Shown: positions 43,735-55,969 of the stretch, piece after piece
Numbering within the stretch: position 1 is the first letter of the stretch
Layout: every line of letters starts with the position of its first letter
NCBI GenBank assembly: GCA_949825065.1
Contig: OX463842.1
Coordinates: 37,257,323 to 37,321,322, forward strand
Length of the DNA stretch: 64,000 nt
DNA from: Odontocerum albicorne
Taxonomy: Eukaryota > Arthropoda > Insecta > Trichoptera > Odontoceridae
Direction of reading: 5' to 3'
Program-made: the position numbers and the translations under genes
The notes under the pieces: generated by a model
Database searches by the model: none
What the model saw: only the letters and a program-made list of their open reading frames with translations
Told to the model about the DNA's origin: nothing

Positions 43735-43868
43735 ATATGTATCCTTATACCCTCGAACACCAGACGAAAAAAGTGCCTGTGTCGTTCGAGGGGAGTAGCA
43801 TAGCACGCGGCTCGAACCGACGACCTTCCGCACGAAAATCCAATGAGCTACCGCGCGGCCATGCACCT
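43735..43868 (-). mobile_element. SINE-A head
   Basis: Minus strand: gaggtgcatggccgcgcggt (box A), cggttcgagccgcgtgctat (box B), ctcccctcgaacgacacagg, cgtctggtgttcgagggtat. The body and tail are absent. Confidence 0.85.
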
Positions 43869-43869
43869 C

Positions 43870-45450
43870 AAACAATTGCGTCTTATTGTATTCAATGCAG
43901 GGAATTATAATTTCTCTCAAAACGCAATGATGAAACAAAAAGAAAAAACTTTTCCTTGAATAATTATAATTGGATAACTTATTGGTGTATTGTGAAAATA
44001 TTAACAATTTAAAACTATACAAAAAGTCACAATTCTAAAAAACGGTGATACATTGATAGAAGCAAAATTTATCTTCAGAATGTTTGTAATTTTTGACGTA
44101 AGACAGGTTTACGCCAAAACCCTATATGACACATACATACACATACATATGACAATGAATCAAACACAAGTGCCTTACAAACACAGATCTGTAACAACAT
44201 CATACATTCAAATTGTATTTACAAACACCAACAGTAAAATTATATTTGGACAAAGGCGCCACATAATATGGACAAAGGCGTCACATAATATGTTATGTAA
44301 CCACATCCGAAGAATGGAAAAATCAAAATATTAAAACATTTTATTAATCATTTGAATATCTGTACAGATTTAAGACATAGGGTGAAATTGCCTAAATTAA
44401 TGAATAAAAATTATCGTCCTTTTGAAAAACGAAGAATAAATATGTATTAATTTTATTATTTTGTTTAAACTTATTTTTTTTAAATTAAACTCAAAGTATT
44501 TTTCTTAGTAGGTATATATTTATTTCTATGATACACACATACGCATATGTTCAACATACATACTTCAGTTTTTGTGCATATATAATATTTAATTTGTTCA
44601 ATCATTGTAAATACATTCAAAAATCGAATCTGAGGAAATTTGATAACCTATAAGGAACAACGGTGGTAATTTTATAAGAATAATACATCAGTACAGAATT
44701 TAAAAAAAAACAACGTTTACAATCTGTTGTAAATCGCAATATCGTAGATAAGTATTTTCAGGTATTCAAAGAAGATTTTCTCAACTTAGACACAAGACAG
44801 AAGGCTTATAAGAGAACCCAGAAAGATTTAAATAAGTCCATTGAAGAGTTTTGTGAAAAACAAAGTTTTTTTCAAATTTAACGTCTTCACTTTGTGATAG
44901 CATAGTACATTATATTACACTTCAACACTTGTATTTCTCCATAGTTTATTTTATAACGAGTCAACTAGTTTTTTTAGCTTACGAACTTTTTCTTCAGGAT
45001 TAAAGATATTAAAAAATTCTCATCTGATTGCTTCAATTCCCAATGGTTTCCAATTTAGTTTCGCTTTCACTTGCGGAACTTCTTCATCTGAATGTAATAG
45101 GTCATCGGAAAAGTAGTTTTGTATGCCAATTACGTCCAAATCAAGACTATGTTATGATCAAGAATAACTCGCGCCCTTCGACACGATAGGTTGCTAAGAT
45201 ACTGAAGATGTTCATGTTTCCGGCGGCATACATTACAGAATAAAGTATAACTGCATGCAGCTTTTGAGTAATATTTGTAACTTATTTGTGCTCTAAAGGC
45301 AACATGTTTTTTTTTTCAAAATCCTTATTTTTAATTGTCCATTTTATTTTTCTCCAAATAATAGCAAATGATTTAATTGAAACAACTTTTACTGTGGTAT
45401 TAAAAGTATTTGATTTATTTTTAAACTCTTGAATTTTATTGTCTAATCAG
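43870..45450. other. Unassigned intron sequence
   Basis: Contains a (cata)n run near 44128 and a short duplication (tggacaaaggcg-cacataata, 44247-44290). No element recognised. Confidence 0.35.
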
Positions 45451-45451
45451 C

Positions 45452-45523
45452 TCATTTTATCGTATAATCACTTCATTTTATTCGTATAATCACCTCATTT
45501 TATCGTATAACCATCTCATTTTA
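45452..45523 (+). repeat. Short tandem repeat, about 23-bp unit x3
   Basis: ctcattttatcgtataatca recurs three times with small changes, followed by a fourth partial unit. Confidence 0.8.
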
Positions 45524-46655
45524 ATGTGTATTTTAAAACTTTTTTTTCAATTCGACAGTTTTAATTAAGGATGTTTTAAAATTTAATAAAGCTCGATTTT
45601 AATGATAATTAGTGGGGCCCATTTTTATTTTCAAATATAAAGTCTTTAATCAAAGGGTTCTTTGACGAAATTTTAACTTAATTACTTAATAACGTTAGGT
45701 TCTTTTTAAAAAAAACTTATCCGTATAGGAAATCCGATCAAATCTTTTTTGTTCAAGTTATAGAGTTGAAAGTTTTTTTGACAAATTCTTTAAATGTCTG
45801 TTAGTTATTATTTTCTTGAATATTTTTGATGTTTTAAATATCTCAGTGTCATTTTTTTTTATATACGAGTGGAATCAAAATCGACGTGTCGATATTCCAT
45901 ATCGGTTTGACCTTTTTTTACAGAAATCGTTTTGTCGACATATTTTGCCGCCAAATTGCCTTCGTTACGCTTTTATCGAACACGGTATGAGAAAATGTAG
46001 CAAATCTGGGAAATGAAGATATTAACATCGTTAAATTCCCAACGAGAATTTCACTTTCGTTTCCAAATTAACATACTTCATGCATATTTATTCGTTTTGT
46101 ATTTACATTAATTTTCCAGATAATTAAGGGAATATCGAAAGTCAAATCGAATGGTGATTCAATTTGACTAAAATAAACGTGATTTGTTGAGAAAGAAAAT
46201 AAATTTCAGCTCTGGTTTATTTTTGTTTTATTTAATTTACCTCTTATGTTAAAAATGAGAAATACCATGGAAACCATGGTTATATATAATGAGAATGAAC
46301 AAGATAGAAATGTCAATCATGTGTCGCTTGTGAATGGGCTATTGCGTGGTAGCTATTCACCCTTGCACAATGGGTATTGTGAAAGATCCCGGCTGCAAGT
46401 GCCGTCTGGATGATGGAACTATAGGTTACATATTTTTCGGTTTACATTTAACATATGTGACAGATTTGTTGTACAATATGCCATATATTTTCTGCGTCAA
46501 CAACAATTTTTTTTATATATTTTTCACGAAGTATTTCTAAATAATGGGATATTTAAGAAAACTTGTATTACTACGTTGCAGAACAAATTCAGCTGTAATA
46601 ATTTCCAGAATAAATTACGAGCTGTAACAATTTACAAGATAAGTTCCTCTAACTT
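45524..46655. other. Unassigned intron sequence
   Basis: AT-rich; nothing recognised. accatggaaaccatggt at about 46264 is a small palindrome. Confidence 0.3.
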
Positions 46656-46659
46656 TAAT

Positions 46660-47137
46660 ACTTCAGGGCAGTGATCTAATGTGGCGGTCTGCGAACAGTT
46701 TTTGTCAGGACATATAGTGTATGTTATATTTTAAGCTCTTTGGGCCAAGAGAGGGTTCCATTTTTCTTGTTTTGATAGAGACATGATTGATATACACGAG
46801 TAATATATTTTTTAAAACCATCTAGATTTATTTACAATATTTACATGTTACAAAACGAGGACAAAATTTTGCAGAACACCGATACAAATGACACAAAACG
46901 GTGCCGAATTATAACTATGTGGCGTCACAGTAGAGGCCAGCAAATGCGAAGCTATAGGAGCGCCACATACGGTCGTATCTCACAACTCCTCTACTCGGCG
47001 GTCGGTCGTTCCGTTATAGCGCGTACATTGACATTTTAAAGAATTTGAAATTGTAAAATCCATTCTTAGCTCGTGGGCCGTACGAAAAGAAGCGGGGGGC
47101 TGGATTTGGCCCGCGGGCCGTAGTTTTCCGACCCCAT
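46660..47137. mobile_element. hAT-like element, right end recognisable
   Basis: The right end reads ttggcccgcgggccgtagtt then ttccgacccc. On the minus strand this is the ggtcgg.aaactacggcccgc pattern common at hAT ends. The left limit is a guess (cagtgatctaatgtggcggt at 46670). No transposase coding seen. Confidence 0.4.
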
Positions 47138-47140
47138 ATC

Positions 47141-48550
47141 TAATAAACGTGATTAGTATTTATACAAAACAAGCCTGTTTGATTCCACGGCGGATTCCCT
47201 TTTCATTTGATTTTTCTTTTAGACCAATTTTCTTCGACATTTCATCTGCCCGTTAATATCAATCTTCAATGATATTACAGATCAAGTTTTATTTTTAACT
47301 CAAAGATTAAATAAAATTATCTCGCCTGACAGTTATGATTCTTGCTTCCCTTCTCACTTGTCTCATCTGAGGGCTTAATGATAGCAGGTATTTCTTTCAA
47401 AAGTGTTTGGTTTGCCCCTCTCATCTCATAATAGCCCTCGACAAACTTTTCACCACCGCTGTTGCTCTTCTCATAAGCGTGATAAATTATACTCATTAGT
47501 TTAATATTTTGCGTGGAAAGCCTTTTTACTCGAAACGAAGGTTTTGTGAAGTTTTCTTGTGCGTAAATTATACGAAAAGTTAAAAACCACTTCTGACTAT
47601 ACTAACGTTACAAGTTGAAAATGAACAGATTTTGCTAAAGTTTATTTGACATAATCGTTTAATATTAATGTTGCCGTATACTGTACTAATATATACATCA
47701 ATAGATATCAAATCGATTATGCCAAGTTTGGTAAATTTGCGAAGTTCTCCCAATCAAGAAGTAAGATTGAAAAAAAATCCGAAGAGGACCCTCCTGAATA
47801 TAACATATTCTTGTCTTAACGACTAGGTAGGTATTAACATATATCTTTCACAATTTTTTAATGTTTTTAGGAAACCAGGTATTACAAAATTCTTTTTTTT
47901 TTATTTGAATGCAGTATAAGATTTCAGATGCTGAAAGCAAACACATGATTCCAAATATTCTGGAAACGAATCTCATGAAAAATAATTTTTATATTGTATC
48001 TTGAATTTATTCAAAGAAAGTTAAATATATTTTTTGTGTTAAAACACTGTTCAATTTGCGTTGATTTATAAAATATATATTTATTTTTAGCTTAAGTGAC
48101 GTATATTTCAGGAACCTGTGTCACCATCTTCAGTTATAATTATTAAAAATAGTTTAAGATTCTTCTCCCAATTTATATCACTCATAACTGAACGTCGTGA
48201 CTCCCATTGGCAATTCTTCTCAACCCACCTCTAGACTCCACACTTCAGAGAGCAGCAGTTAAGGGTAGTTCTGATGCGTTTTTACTTGGTTAGTCGAACG
48301 CATTGGAGATTTGCACAAGACATTTTCAAATTGTCTCCTTCGGAGCGGGGGCGATGTGTTGTAATAATATAATTAGAGGACTCATCATATACTGATTTCT
48401 CAACGGCATTCAACTCTTATTATCCATGATATTTGTAGTAACCCAATCCAGCACCGCAATTCAAATGCATTTAGTTAGATACTTATTTCGCTTACTCGTC
48501 GAGTCCTTGTTTTCACGTCATGCAAAGACGAGAGCCCACCATACGAATTC
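47141..48550. other. Unassigned intron sequence
   Basis: No element recognised. 48180-48350 is richer in GC. Confidence 0.35.
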
Positions 48551-48750
48551 TAGTATTTTATTACACTTTGATTTAATACCGTTCAACCTTGTAGTCTGGT
48601 TTATATATCTTCCAACCAACCAGAAATATGTTATAGGGGTCTTGAGTGAAAACTAGACTGGACCCCTTTCGAAAAAAAACTGGGTAACAACTGGTCTCGA
48701 ACCCGCAACTCTCTGGTCTGGAAAACCATACCAACTAAGCAACAATGTTC
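48551..48750 (-). mobile_element. SINE-B copy
   Basis: Minus strand: ttgcttagttggtatggttt (box A), gcgggttcgagaccagttgt (box B), gtccagtctagttttcactc, ggttggttggaagatatata, then aaggttgaacggtatta. The middle of the tail is deleted. Confidence 0.75.
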
Positions 48751-49550
48751 AAAAAAGGGTTTAAAAATTTACACTGCATCTAATCGATAGTTTTGTTAGA
48801 TAGTTTTATCCCGTGTAGTTCAAGTTAATTTCATAGAAGAAAATTTAAATTCAATTTACTGTTAAATATTCTAATTTGATGCTCCGCAAAGTTAAAGCCG
48901 CGTTGATCAATAATTGTGATTATCTTGGCCTGTAGTATTGTACTCGATAATTTCATCTCAAATAAATATTCCAAATATCTATTTGTATAATATATTGCCC
49001 GAAAAATTTAATATTGAACTAACATTTTGAATAAAACTCGATCGAATCACGAAATGCTGGCTTAAGCGTGATAAAAATGGTCCCTTCATTATTCTAAGCC
49101 TGACACCCTTCCACCTTTCACTGCGGGTGAGAGTTGAAGGATGAGGGGTGAGGGGTGAAGGGAGGCTACATCCAGAGTTGACCCATTAATATTTGAAGTG
49201 TCAGTAAGAGGCTTACGTTTTCCCAGAGCACCGTTCAACTAGGCTTTTATCGTCAACTTCCTGAATTCGTTTTAAAATTTCCCTTCATTAAATGCTAACA
49301 TTTTTTTAAATTAACAGTTTGTTTTCATCATAACGAATACATCGATTACTTCTTAAACATTCAAATTCCACAATAAAAAAATATTTTTTATGAAAAATCG
49401 TTAAATTTTTTGGTATGGTGGAACAATTCTTATTATTTATATTTTACCCGAGACTTAATTTATGTAATTTCTTTTATACGAGTAAATAGGGTAGACCGAC
49501 ATTATTAAATGTGCCTAATAATTATTTCATGTTTTTTTTTCAACACAAGA
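48751..49550. other. Unassigned intron sequence
   Basis: 49080-49240 is G-rich on one strand (gaggggtgaggggtgaaggg) and lacks repeat similarity. Confidence 0.3.
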
Positions 49551-49770
49551 AATACATACTATCAAGCCATCTTCCTGTAGGGGTAGGCAGAGTACAGAGA
49601 ACCAGACTTTCTTATCTAGGCAGAGAGTACAGAGAACTTATAGGCAGAGAGTACAGGGAACCAGACTTTCTTATCTCGACACACATCCTTAGCCTCCTCT
49701 TCATCCACACACCTTATCATACAACTTTTACGGTTTCCCTGACTGTCTCTACGTTTCATTCTTATGCTGG
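49551..49770 (-). mobile_element. LINE-R 3' end with an internal short duplication
   Basis: Reversed terminus acatactatcaagcc, then ggcagagtacagagaaccag repeated in part three times (49580-49660), and the cgacacacatccttagcctc block seen in other minus copies. Coding is not preserved. Confidence 0.6.
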
Positions 49771-50159
49771 ATAATACTAAAAATATGTTAGTTCATTATT
49801 TATCACTGCTGATGTAGCAACTTGACATTGTTTATTTATATCTTTGATCCACGACACAACAGTACTTTTTACAGAACATGATAAACATTAACACGTAAGA
49901 TGAGTTAATTTAAATGCTTAAAAATATTAACGTAAAATTAAGCTGCAATAAAAACTAAAGTTGTATTATTGGCTTCATTTTTGCGGACAGTCAATCGCTA
50001 AAACAAGGAATTTATAAAAGTCTTGAATATAAACTGTCTGGGTTTGGTAAAATATGCAATCATCAATCAATTCAAAAGAATAATGGTAAAAATGAAAATC
50101 TAAAGGATTGCGTTTGAAAAATATAGTATATTGATTGAGCTTACTCCCTCCAACGGCAC

Positions 50160-50425
50160 ATTAATGAGTTGAACACGACTGGAACACCCTCCCTATTGCT
50201 CTGATCTATCGCCTTGCAACTTTCATCTCTTTGGGCTACTGAAAGAAACTTTGGGAGGCCAACGATTCAACGACGACGATGGAGTAGAGGGGTTTATGCG
50301 CAATTGGCTGCTGACACAACCCACTTCTTTTTACGATGAGAGGATTAAAAAACTACCGATCCGCTGAAAAATGCATTTCTAAAGCAAGAGATTATGTAGA
50401 AAAATTGTGTGTACTTGATCTTTTC
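50160..50425 (+). pseudogene. Mariner-family transposase C-terminal fragment
   Basis: One open frame reads LEHPPYCSDLSPCNFHLFG, then LLKETLGGQRFNDDDGVEGF and RNWLLTQPTSFYDERIKKLP before a stop. The PPYSPDLxPCDxHLFG block carries the last catalytic Asp of mariner transposases. Here the Ser-Pro pair has become Cys-Ser and the second acidic residue is Asn. It differs in sequence from the copy at 41881. Confidence 0.85.
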
Positions 50426-50534
50426 CTTTCTGCAAATAAAAAAATTAAAACAAAAAAAGTCTCGTTTACATTTGATCCACCTTCGTAATATAGCCAATTT
50501 ACTGCTTCGCCGTAATTTGAAACAAATATCATTT

Positions 50535-50760
50535 ATCAGCCTCGTGGTCTAGTCCGGAGCGGCTTAACTTTTTGAGATTTATTCATTTTTTGTTCTGGCA
50601 ATGATTAAATTATTTATTCGAAAGTCAATTAAATTATTTATTCGAAAACTACTATTTGACCCTGTTTTTTATAAATGGTTCCAGTTTTCTGGTTGGGTGG
50701 AAGAGATTTCCATATGACAATAAATCCGCCAAGTTATACTATATACAACGAAAGTGTTAA
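50535..50760 (+). mobile_element. SINE-B copy, diverged head
   Basis: cctcgtggtctagtccg (box A); the middle is replaced by a duplicated attaaattatttattcgaaa; then ggttccagttttctggttgg, gtggaagagatttccatatg, acaataaatccgccaagtta, actatatacaacgaaagtg. Confidence 0.7.
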
Positions 50761-51527
50761 AAAATGCTATGTAACTTTTTTATTGTTAAGGAGATATTGA
50801 TAAATACTTATTTAGCGCTGTTTTTTTTAATTATAATCAGTGTCTCTCAACGATCACATTTTCCATGTCTATAAAATCTCACCCGCGGTTTAAATGTATA
50901 TTTTATATTCTTCAAACGCTGTTCATTCTTAGAAAAAATATTAAACGGGTTTATTTCATTACAAGTCAGCTGTTTGTTTATATTTACTCCTTAAAATAGA
51001 CAGGAACCAAAGAAGTAAAACCGACAAAATATATCTTCCTGTTAATTGGGCGTAATTGTGCAAAAATAATCCAACCCACGTTTAACTCTTCCACAAAGAT
51101 GAGATTTTTAACTCTAAATCATCATTTTGCAGAAATCGTAATAAATTGTAGTACGGATTGTATATTTTTTTTTCATTTCAGGTCAATCACTTTATTTTGT
51201 GTGACGAATGCTACATGTGATCTAGCATTTTAATGGTGAACAAAATATCATTTATGTTCAATAAATGCGATAGTTTTTCAATCAGTACTTCATTTAAATT
51301 GTCGATAGTACGAGTACTTTACGTCATTTCTTGTCTTGTTCGATTTTTAAAGCTCATAATATACTTCACCCTTAATATCCTACCACACACAAATAACCTT
51401 TATCGTGTGCATTTCTAGTAATGTATAAAACAATATTGTTCGAGGGCATGTGTGAAACGGCAATAACTTTCGCATCAACCATAGATTATTTGTAGCCTAT
51501 CTTACAATTAATTACTTTTTATTTCAG

Positions 51528-51758
51528 AGAAAAAGTCGACTCCATCTCAATCACCTCGCTCCTCCACGTCAGACTCTGGTGACGAGGAAGGATCGGAGGA
51601 AACCTCGAGAAAGCAGACGGACACGGAGATGTCCACGGCCACTGAAGGCCAGCTGAAGAAGAGCCTCGCCTCGAAGCGTATGTCCCTGGGGTTCGCGTAC
51701 ATTGGAGCCAGTAAGCAATATCACTATGGAAGCTTCTACCTCAGAATGGGGGCAGTGG
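51528..51758 (+). CDS. Otopetrin-family proton channel, internal exon (loop and start of third membrane segment)
   Basis: Acceptor ttactttttatttcag, donor gtgagt, 231 nt. The first two bases complete the codon begun at 4332 (phase 1). It encodes KKSTPSQSPRSSTSDSGDEE, GSEETSRKQTDTEMSTATEG, QLKKSLASKRMSLGFAYIGA, then SKQYHYGSFYLRMGAVG. The first half is a disordered acidic/Ser loop. HYGSFYLRMGAV is the conserved start of the next otopetrin helix, normally followed by a FGIGSMIYSGLE-like block, which should be in the next exon beyond the window. High GC, few A/T third positions, no stops. Confidence 0.88.
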
Positions 51759-52389
51759 GTGAGTGGCCGTTTTTCTTTTCTCTTTGAGATTATTATTTGA
51801 ACTATTGTTTCCGAAACTTGCGCAAATGACTCAAAATTAGGTTAAAGTGGCTTTTCTTTGGGTAAATTTTGTTGAACAACCCAAGCTGTCCCTCAGTATC
51901 TGCGTAAAAAAATCAATTTATTTCTGAGTATGAACTGTCCCTCTAATCTGATTATGGCAAGATCCTTAATTTTCCAACACATCATCTTTTTTTGTTTACT
52001 CGGCTCGATTTTACAACGATCTTCCTATTTCAATTAAATGTGCTTCATCCTTATTATTTGTGAAGAAAAGAACTAAAAAATATGTTTATCTCCAAATATT
52101 CCTCGTCCCTAACTTCTATACAATTCTAAGTATTATCCCTATTTTCCATGAGATTTATCTGTTATTTAGTTCTTGTTACTTTTATTGAAATATTATATAT
52201 TATATTACAAGGAATTCGTCTTAAGATGTTGTATCTATATTTTATAATCTTAGATGATATAAAATTATATTATATAATTTATGGGCTAGCATGTTCTAGG
52301 AAGATGCGATCATTAAAATATGTGAAAATAGATGTTGCAAATAAAAATCGAATTTATACCTGATATCATAAACTCCACTGAGTGCATGA

Positions 52390-52520
52390 ACTAATCGGCC
52401 CAAAGACGAACCAATGCAAGGCTGAGTGAAGATCCCTTAAAAAATATTGACTTAATTATCATCGCAGTACCATAAAATGTAATTTGCGGATTACGAAAAT
52501 TACAACAGGACGAAGGATTA
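52390..52520 (+). repeat. Unidentified repeat R1, partial copy 3
   Basis: gagtgaagatcccttaaaa then aatattgacttaattatcat, cgcagtaccataaaatgtaa and tttgcggatta, as at 7905-7970. Sequence to about 52900 (moderate GC) may extend the same element, but there is no second copy here to prove it. Confidence 0.6.
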
Positions 52521-53309
52521 AAATTGAAGTTAAAAAGTTTGTCATTAAAGCTCCCATGGCCAGAGTGAAATTGGGTAGTCCAATATCTTGGATACACCAA
52601 CTGGGAGCCGAGACGCGCCCTAAAGTAAAACAAATCATGTTTTATCTTATCACGGGAGATGACGCCCATCGATGTTATCAAGTTGACAAGTGTGAGTATC
52701 AAAAGGAGCAGAAGCTTGGTACCCATCCGATGGAATGACCAGATAACAGAAAAAGCATCGAGGCGCTCATTTCAGGGTGCGGTTACACAGGGCAAAAAAT
52801 CCCTTGAAATGAATAAGGAGAATTGATGACGACAATAGTGAACACGGTCGTCAAAATTGAGGGAACGACCAAGAGGATGAAAAAGCCTGACGAAGATTAA
52901 AAAATAAAATGTTTGGTTAAAATAACATGCTGTGAATTTTTATATTTTTGATGAAATATTATAAAGCTCATAAAAATATAACGTCGAAGAATTAAATAAC
53001 TAGACCCGTCATATTTACCGTTTCAATGAATCTTTATTAAAAAATAGAAAATCCTGTTCGCAAAAAAATGGGTTAATTTTTTCACCTTCGCAAATGGAAA
53101 ACTGCCTACGTCTATTTGATATATTGGATTTTAATATTTTTCACGTGTTTTTACATCAACACAATAAAACTTTGATAATATATTATATTATTGATATCAT
53201 CTGGAGTTTCCTACGGTCGTCAACGCTTGATATTTTTAGTCTTATTTGAGAAACCGGTAGTCATACCATTATCTTAAATGGAAAAAAAACAGGTGCTAGC
53301 TTGTTCTAT

Positions 53310-54136
53310 ATAGAATGAGGTGCTTCAATCACCCGACATTCGAGTGAATGGTGTGCAACTGGAGAACGTACCTTATTTCACATATGTGGGCAGCATCCTG
53401 GCTTCGAACTCTTTTCTTGATGATAAACTGAAGAGTCGCATCAAGAGTGTGTCAGTGGCTGTTGCTAAATTGAATAACAGAGTATTCTACAGCAGAGACA
53501 TCCCCCAGTCAACAAAGATATCAGTCTACAAGGTTATTGTCCTCCCCACACTTCTCTATGTGTTTGAGACTTGGGTTCCCTATAGAAGGCACATTCAAAG
53601 CCTTGAAATGTTCAACCAGCGTTTCCTTCGCCGAATTCTTCGGATTCACTGGAGTGATCATGTCACAAATATTTCGGTCCTGCAACACTCCAACTGTAAC
53701 GCAACGCTCCAACTGGGCATGTGATACGTATGGGTGATCATAGACTCCCAAAACACGTCTTGTACGGGGAAGTGGTAGGCAAGCGAAGAGTTGGTGGGTA
53801 GAGGAAGCGCTATAAGGACAGTCTGCGAGAGTCGTTTACTTTGTGTGGGGCGCCTGAGGACTGTGAGCAGGTGGCTCGGGATCGTGAGGGGGGGAGAGCC
53901 GTATATTCTCGGGCTGATGCCGTCTCAGCGGCTAGACGAACATGCGTCAGCATGGCCGGATGGCTCAGCAGGGTTCACATGTCTGTGACATTTGTGGGAG
54001 GGAGTGCGCATCTAGGGTCGGGCTGTTTTCTCACAGAAGATCACATGATTGACGTGGAGGAACGGTTCAAGATTGACGTTAGAGTGGCGAGGGATCCTCT
54101 ACTACGAGGCCCGGCAACGACGACGACAACGTTTTA
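53310..54136 (+). pseudogene. LINE-A ORF2 C-terminal part and 3' end
   Basis: Reads SPDIRVNGVQLENVPYFTYV, GSILASNSFLDDKLKSRIKS, VYKVIVLPTLLYVFETWVPY and RRHIQSLEMFNQRFLRRILR. One frameshift occurs near 53700, and more downstream (KRYKDSLRESFTLCGAPEDC region). The end is a C2H2-like finger, HVCDICGRECASRVGLFSHR, RSHD, stop at about 54048. The IXXXGXXLENVXXFTYLGS ... LYGCETW order is the classic C-terminal region of a widespread LINE class. The 3' UTR carries ttgacgttagagtggcgagg, atcctctactacgaggc and acgacgacgac, the same tail as SINE-A. Confidence 0.9.
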
Positions 54137-55728
54137 AAACCTCAACAGTATTAACTCTCTAATTATAAATAATATTACATATTTTGCTGTAGATTTTCGT
54201 TGTTTTTTACTTTTCATAAACTATAGAAACTGGAAAATTTAGAAAAGTAGATAACATGCTAAATAAATTTAATTATTCAATGTACGTATATCATATCGTC
54301 GGTGACGAAGTGATAAAATATAAACGAATTTATCTTTGTATTTTAAATATGTAGCGAATTCTTCCTTCTTGAGTGTCCTAGTAATGAACGTATAATAAAT
54401 GCGATAGAAATGAGAACCTTACGTAAAATTTGAGGAAAATAATGTATGACAGAATAAGAAATGAGGACATTCCAAATGAAAGAAAACATATTAGATTTAT
54501 TGATAGCCATATAGTATTTAATGATATATCTTAAAATGACACATATACGAGTATGTTAATGCAATGGAAAAAAAATATTTAAAAAGATAAACTATCAAAA
54601 GGTCAGGGTTCATTTTATGAAATGCTCCCAGTCGAAATACACACCCACTCATAGGAGGGCGAGCCCGGCTGCAAAAATATCAGATGTTTTTCTAAAAATA
54701 TTTTTTCTTAATATAAATTATAATACAAAAAATTTTATGATACTAAATAAGCAGTTGATATAATAATAAACATATACAATCATTCTTAAAAATATAAACG
54801 TGCACACACAACCCCAGATTCACTGCTAGCATAAAAAGCGAAAAGAAAATAAGGGTCCAAATTTTGACATTTTTTTTCCTCAATGTTGTCGAATCACACA
54901 AGCAGCTGCAACTCGGATCTGTTGAATTATTTATACGTGAATTTCGTCGGTATAAGTCAGCTGTCTCAAGACAGGCAATGAGTCTTTTGAGATGTCTCCT
55001 ATAGGAAGTTATATTTTGTGGAATTCTAAAATAGAAATAAATACGTTACTAAGTTTTCTCTACAGATTCGGTTAATCCTTCAAAGGCATCCATATTTCTG
55101 CATAAAGACAGACACCAGGCATCAACAATTTACATTCATTTTTATTAATTCATTTATATAAATTATTCATGCATTGATACATCTCATGTCCTTCTAAATG
55201 TTTGCATATTAAAACAAATAATATTTGCATATTCCAGAAAATCTTATAAAAAATATATATATATTGACTCTTCGGGCATATTTCGACCATAGTTAGATTT
55301 TCTGTTACGAAATAAAAATGAATGATTGACCAGAAATTCGTTTCAGAATTTAATAATTAATCTCACAAAGTATCGCGACACGTCAAAGGACTTTCAGCCT
55401 GCGCCATATTGGTTTTTCTCCCGCCAAAAGAACCGGCTTTACTGACGGCGAGAAAATTGCAAAAAAGAGAGAAAAAAATTAAAAAAGAATGCGCGTCGTC
55501 TGCGGCGCTTTCCGGGCGACCGCTGATTTATTATGACAAAAAATCAATTACTGGAAAAGATCGGGTTAAATTTTATTGCTTTAACTTTTGCCAGGGATAA
55601 AATTATTTTACAGGAGAATGCACAATATTCCGTTTCAGTAATCAAACACAGACTCTAAAATATGGTGACCATTTAACATCTCAATAAAGTTGATGTTTAA
55701 TTTATTTTTGTTTAATTAAATGTATCTA
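54137..55728. other. Unassigned intron sequence with a higher-GC block
   Basis: 55370-55610 is GC-richer (for example gcgcgtcgtctgcggcgctt). It has a 63-codon open frame but no recognised domain or repeat. Candidate conserved non-coding element. Confidence 0.3.
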
Positions 55729-55882
55729 TATTGTCTGATAATTAAAATTATACAAATTGTCAGATAATTATAATTACAGAGATTGTTAAATAATTAAAAT
55801 TAGACAGATAATCAAAACTATACAGATTGTCAGACAGTCAAAATTATGCTGATTGTCAGATAATCAAAATTAGACAAATTGT
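55729..55882 (+). repeat. 26-bp tandem repeat, about six diverged units
   Basis: The unit tgtcagataatcaaaattat-acagat is repeated with substitutions and small indels. Confidence 0.8.
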
Positions 55883-55969
55883 TTGTCTCAGATATATCCT
55901 ATTTTGCAGAATTGTTCATCATTTTTTTAATAAAATAAATACACGCTTATTTTTTGTTTTGGATTCACC

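Larger units (their letters stand above)
4333..51527 (+). other. Giant otopetrin intron, about 47.2 kb
   Basis: It runs from the donor gtgagt at 4333 to the acceptor ttactttttatttcag ending at 51527. Both flanking exons have matching phase (1/2). I found no further otopetrin-like exon inside, and the peptides on either side (a Ser/Lys-rich loop) can join directly. The intron is mostly mobile-element remnants in both orientations and contains a 200-N gap, so its true length is uncertain. Confidence 0.75.

Noticed and set aside
46262..46282. Operator-like palindrome accatggaaaccatggt
   Set aside because: Short, isolated and in AT-rich intron; such palindromes are expected by chance.
4333..51527. 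CRISPR array or prokaryotic mobile island
   Set aside because: The tandem repeats lack spacers, and splice sites, SINEs and LINEs show a eukaryotic locus.
52391..52726. 111-codon minus frame as a gene
   Set aside because: Its downstream end overlaps repeat R1 on the + strand, and no domain is recognisable.
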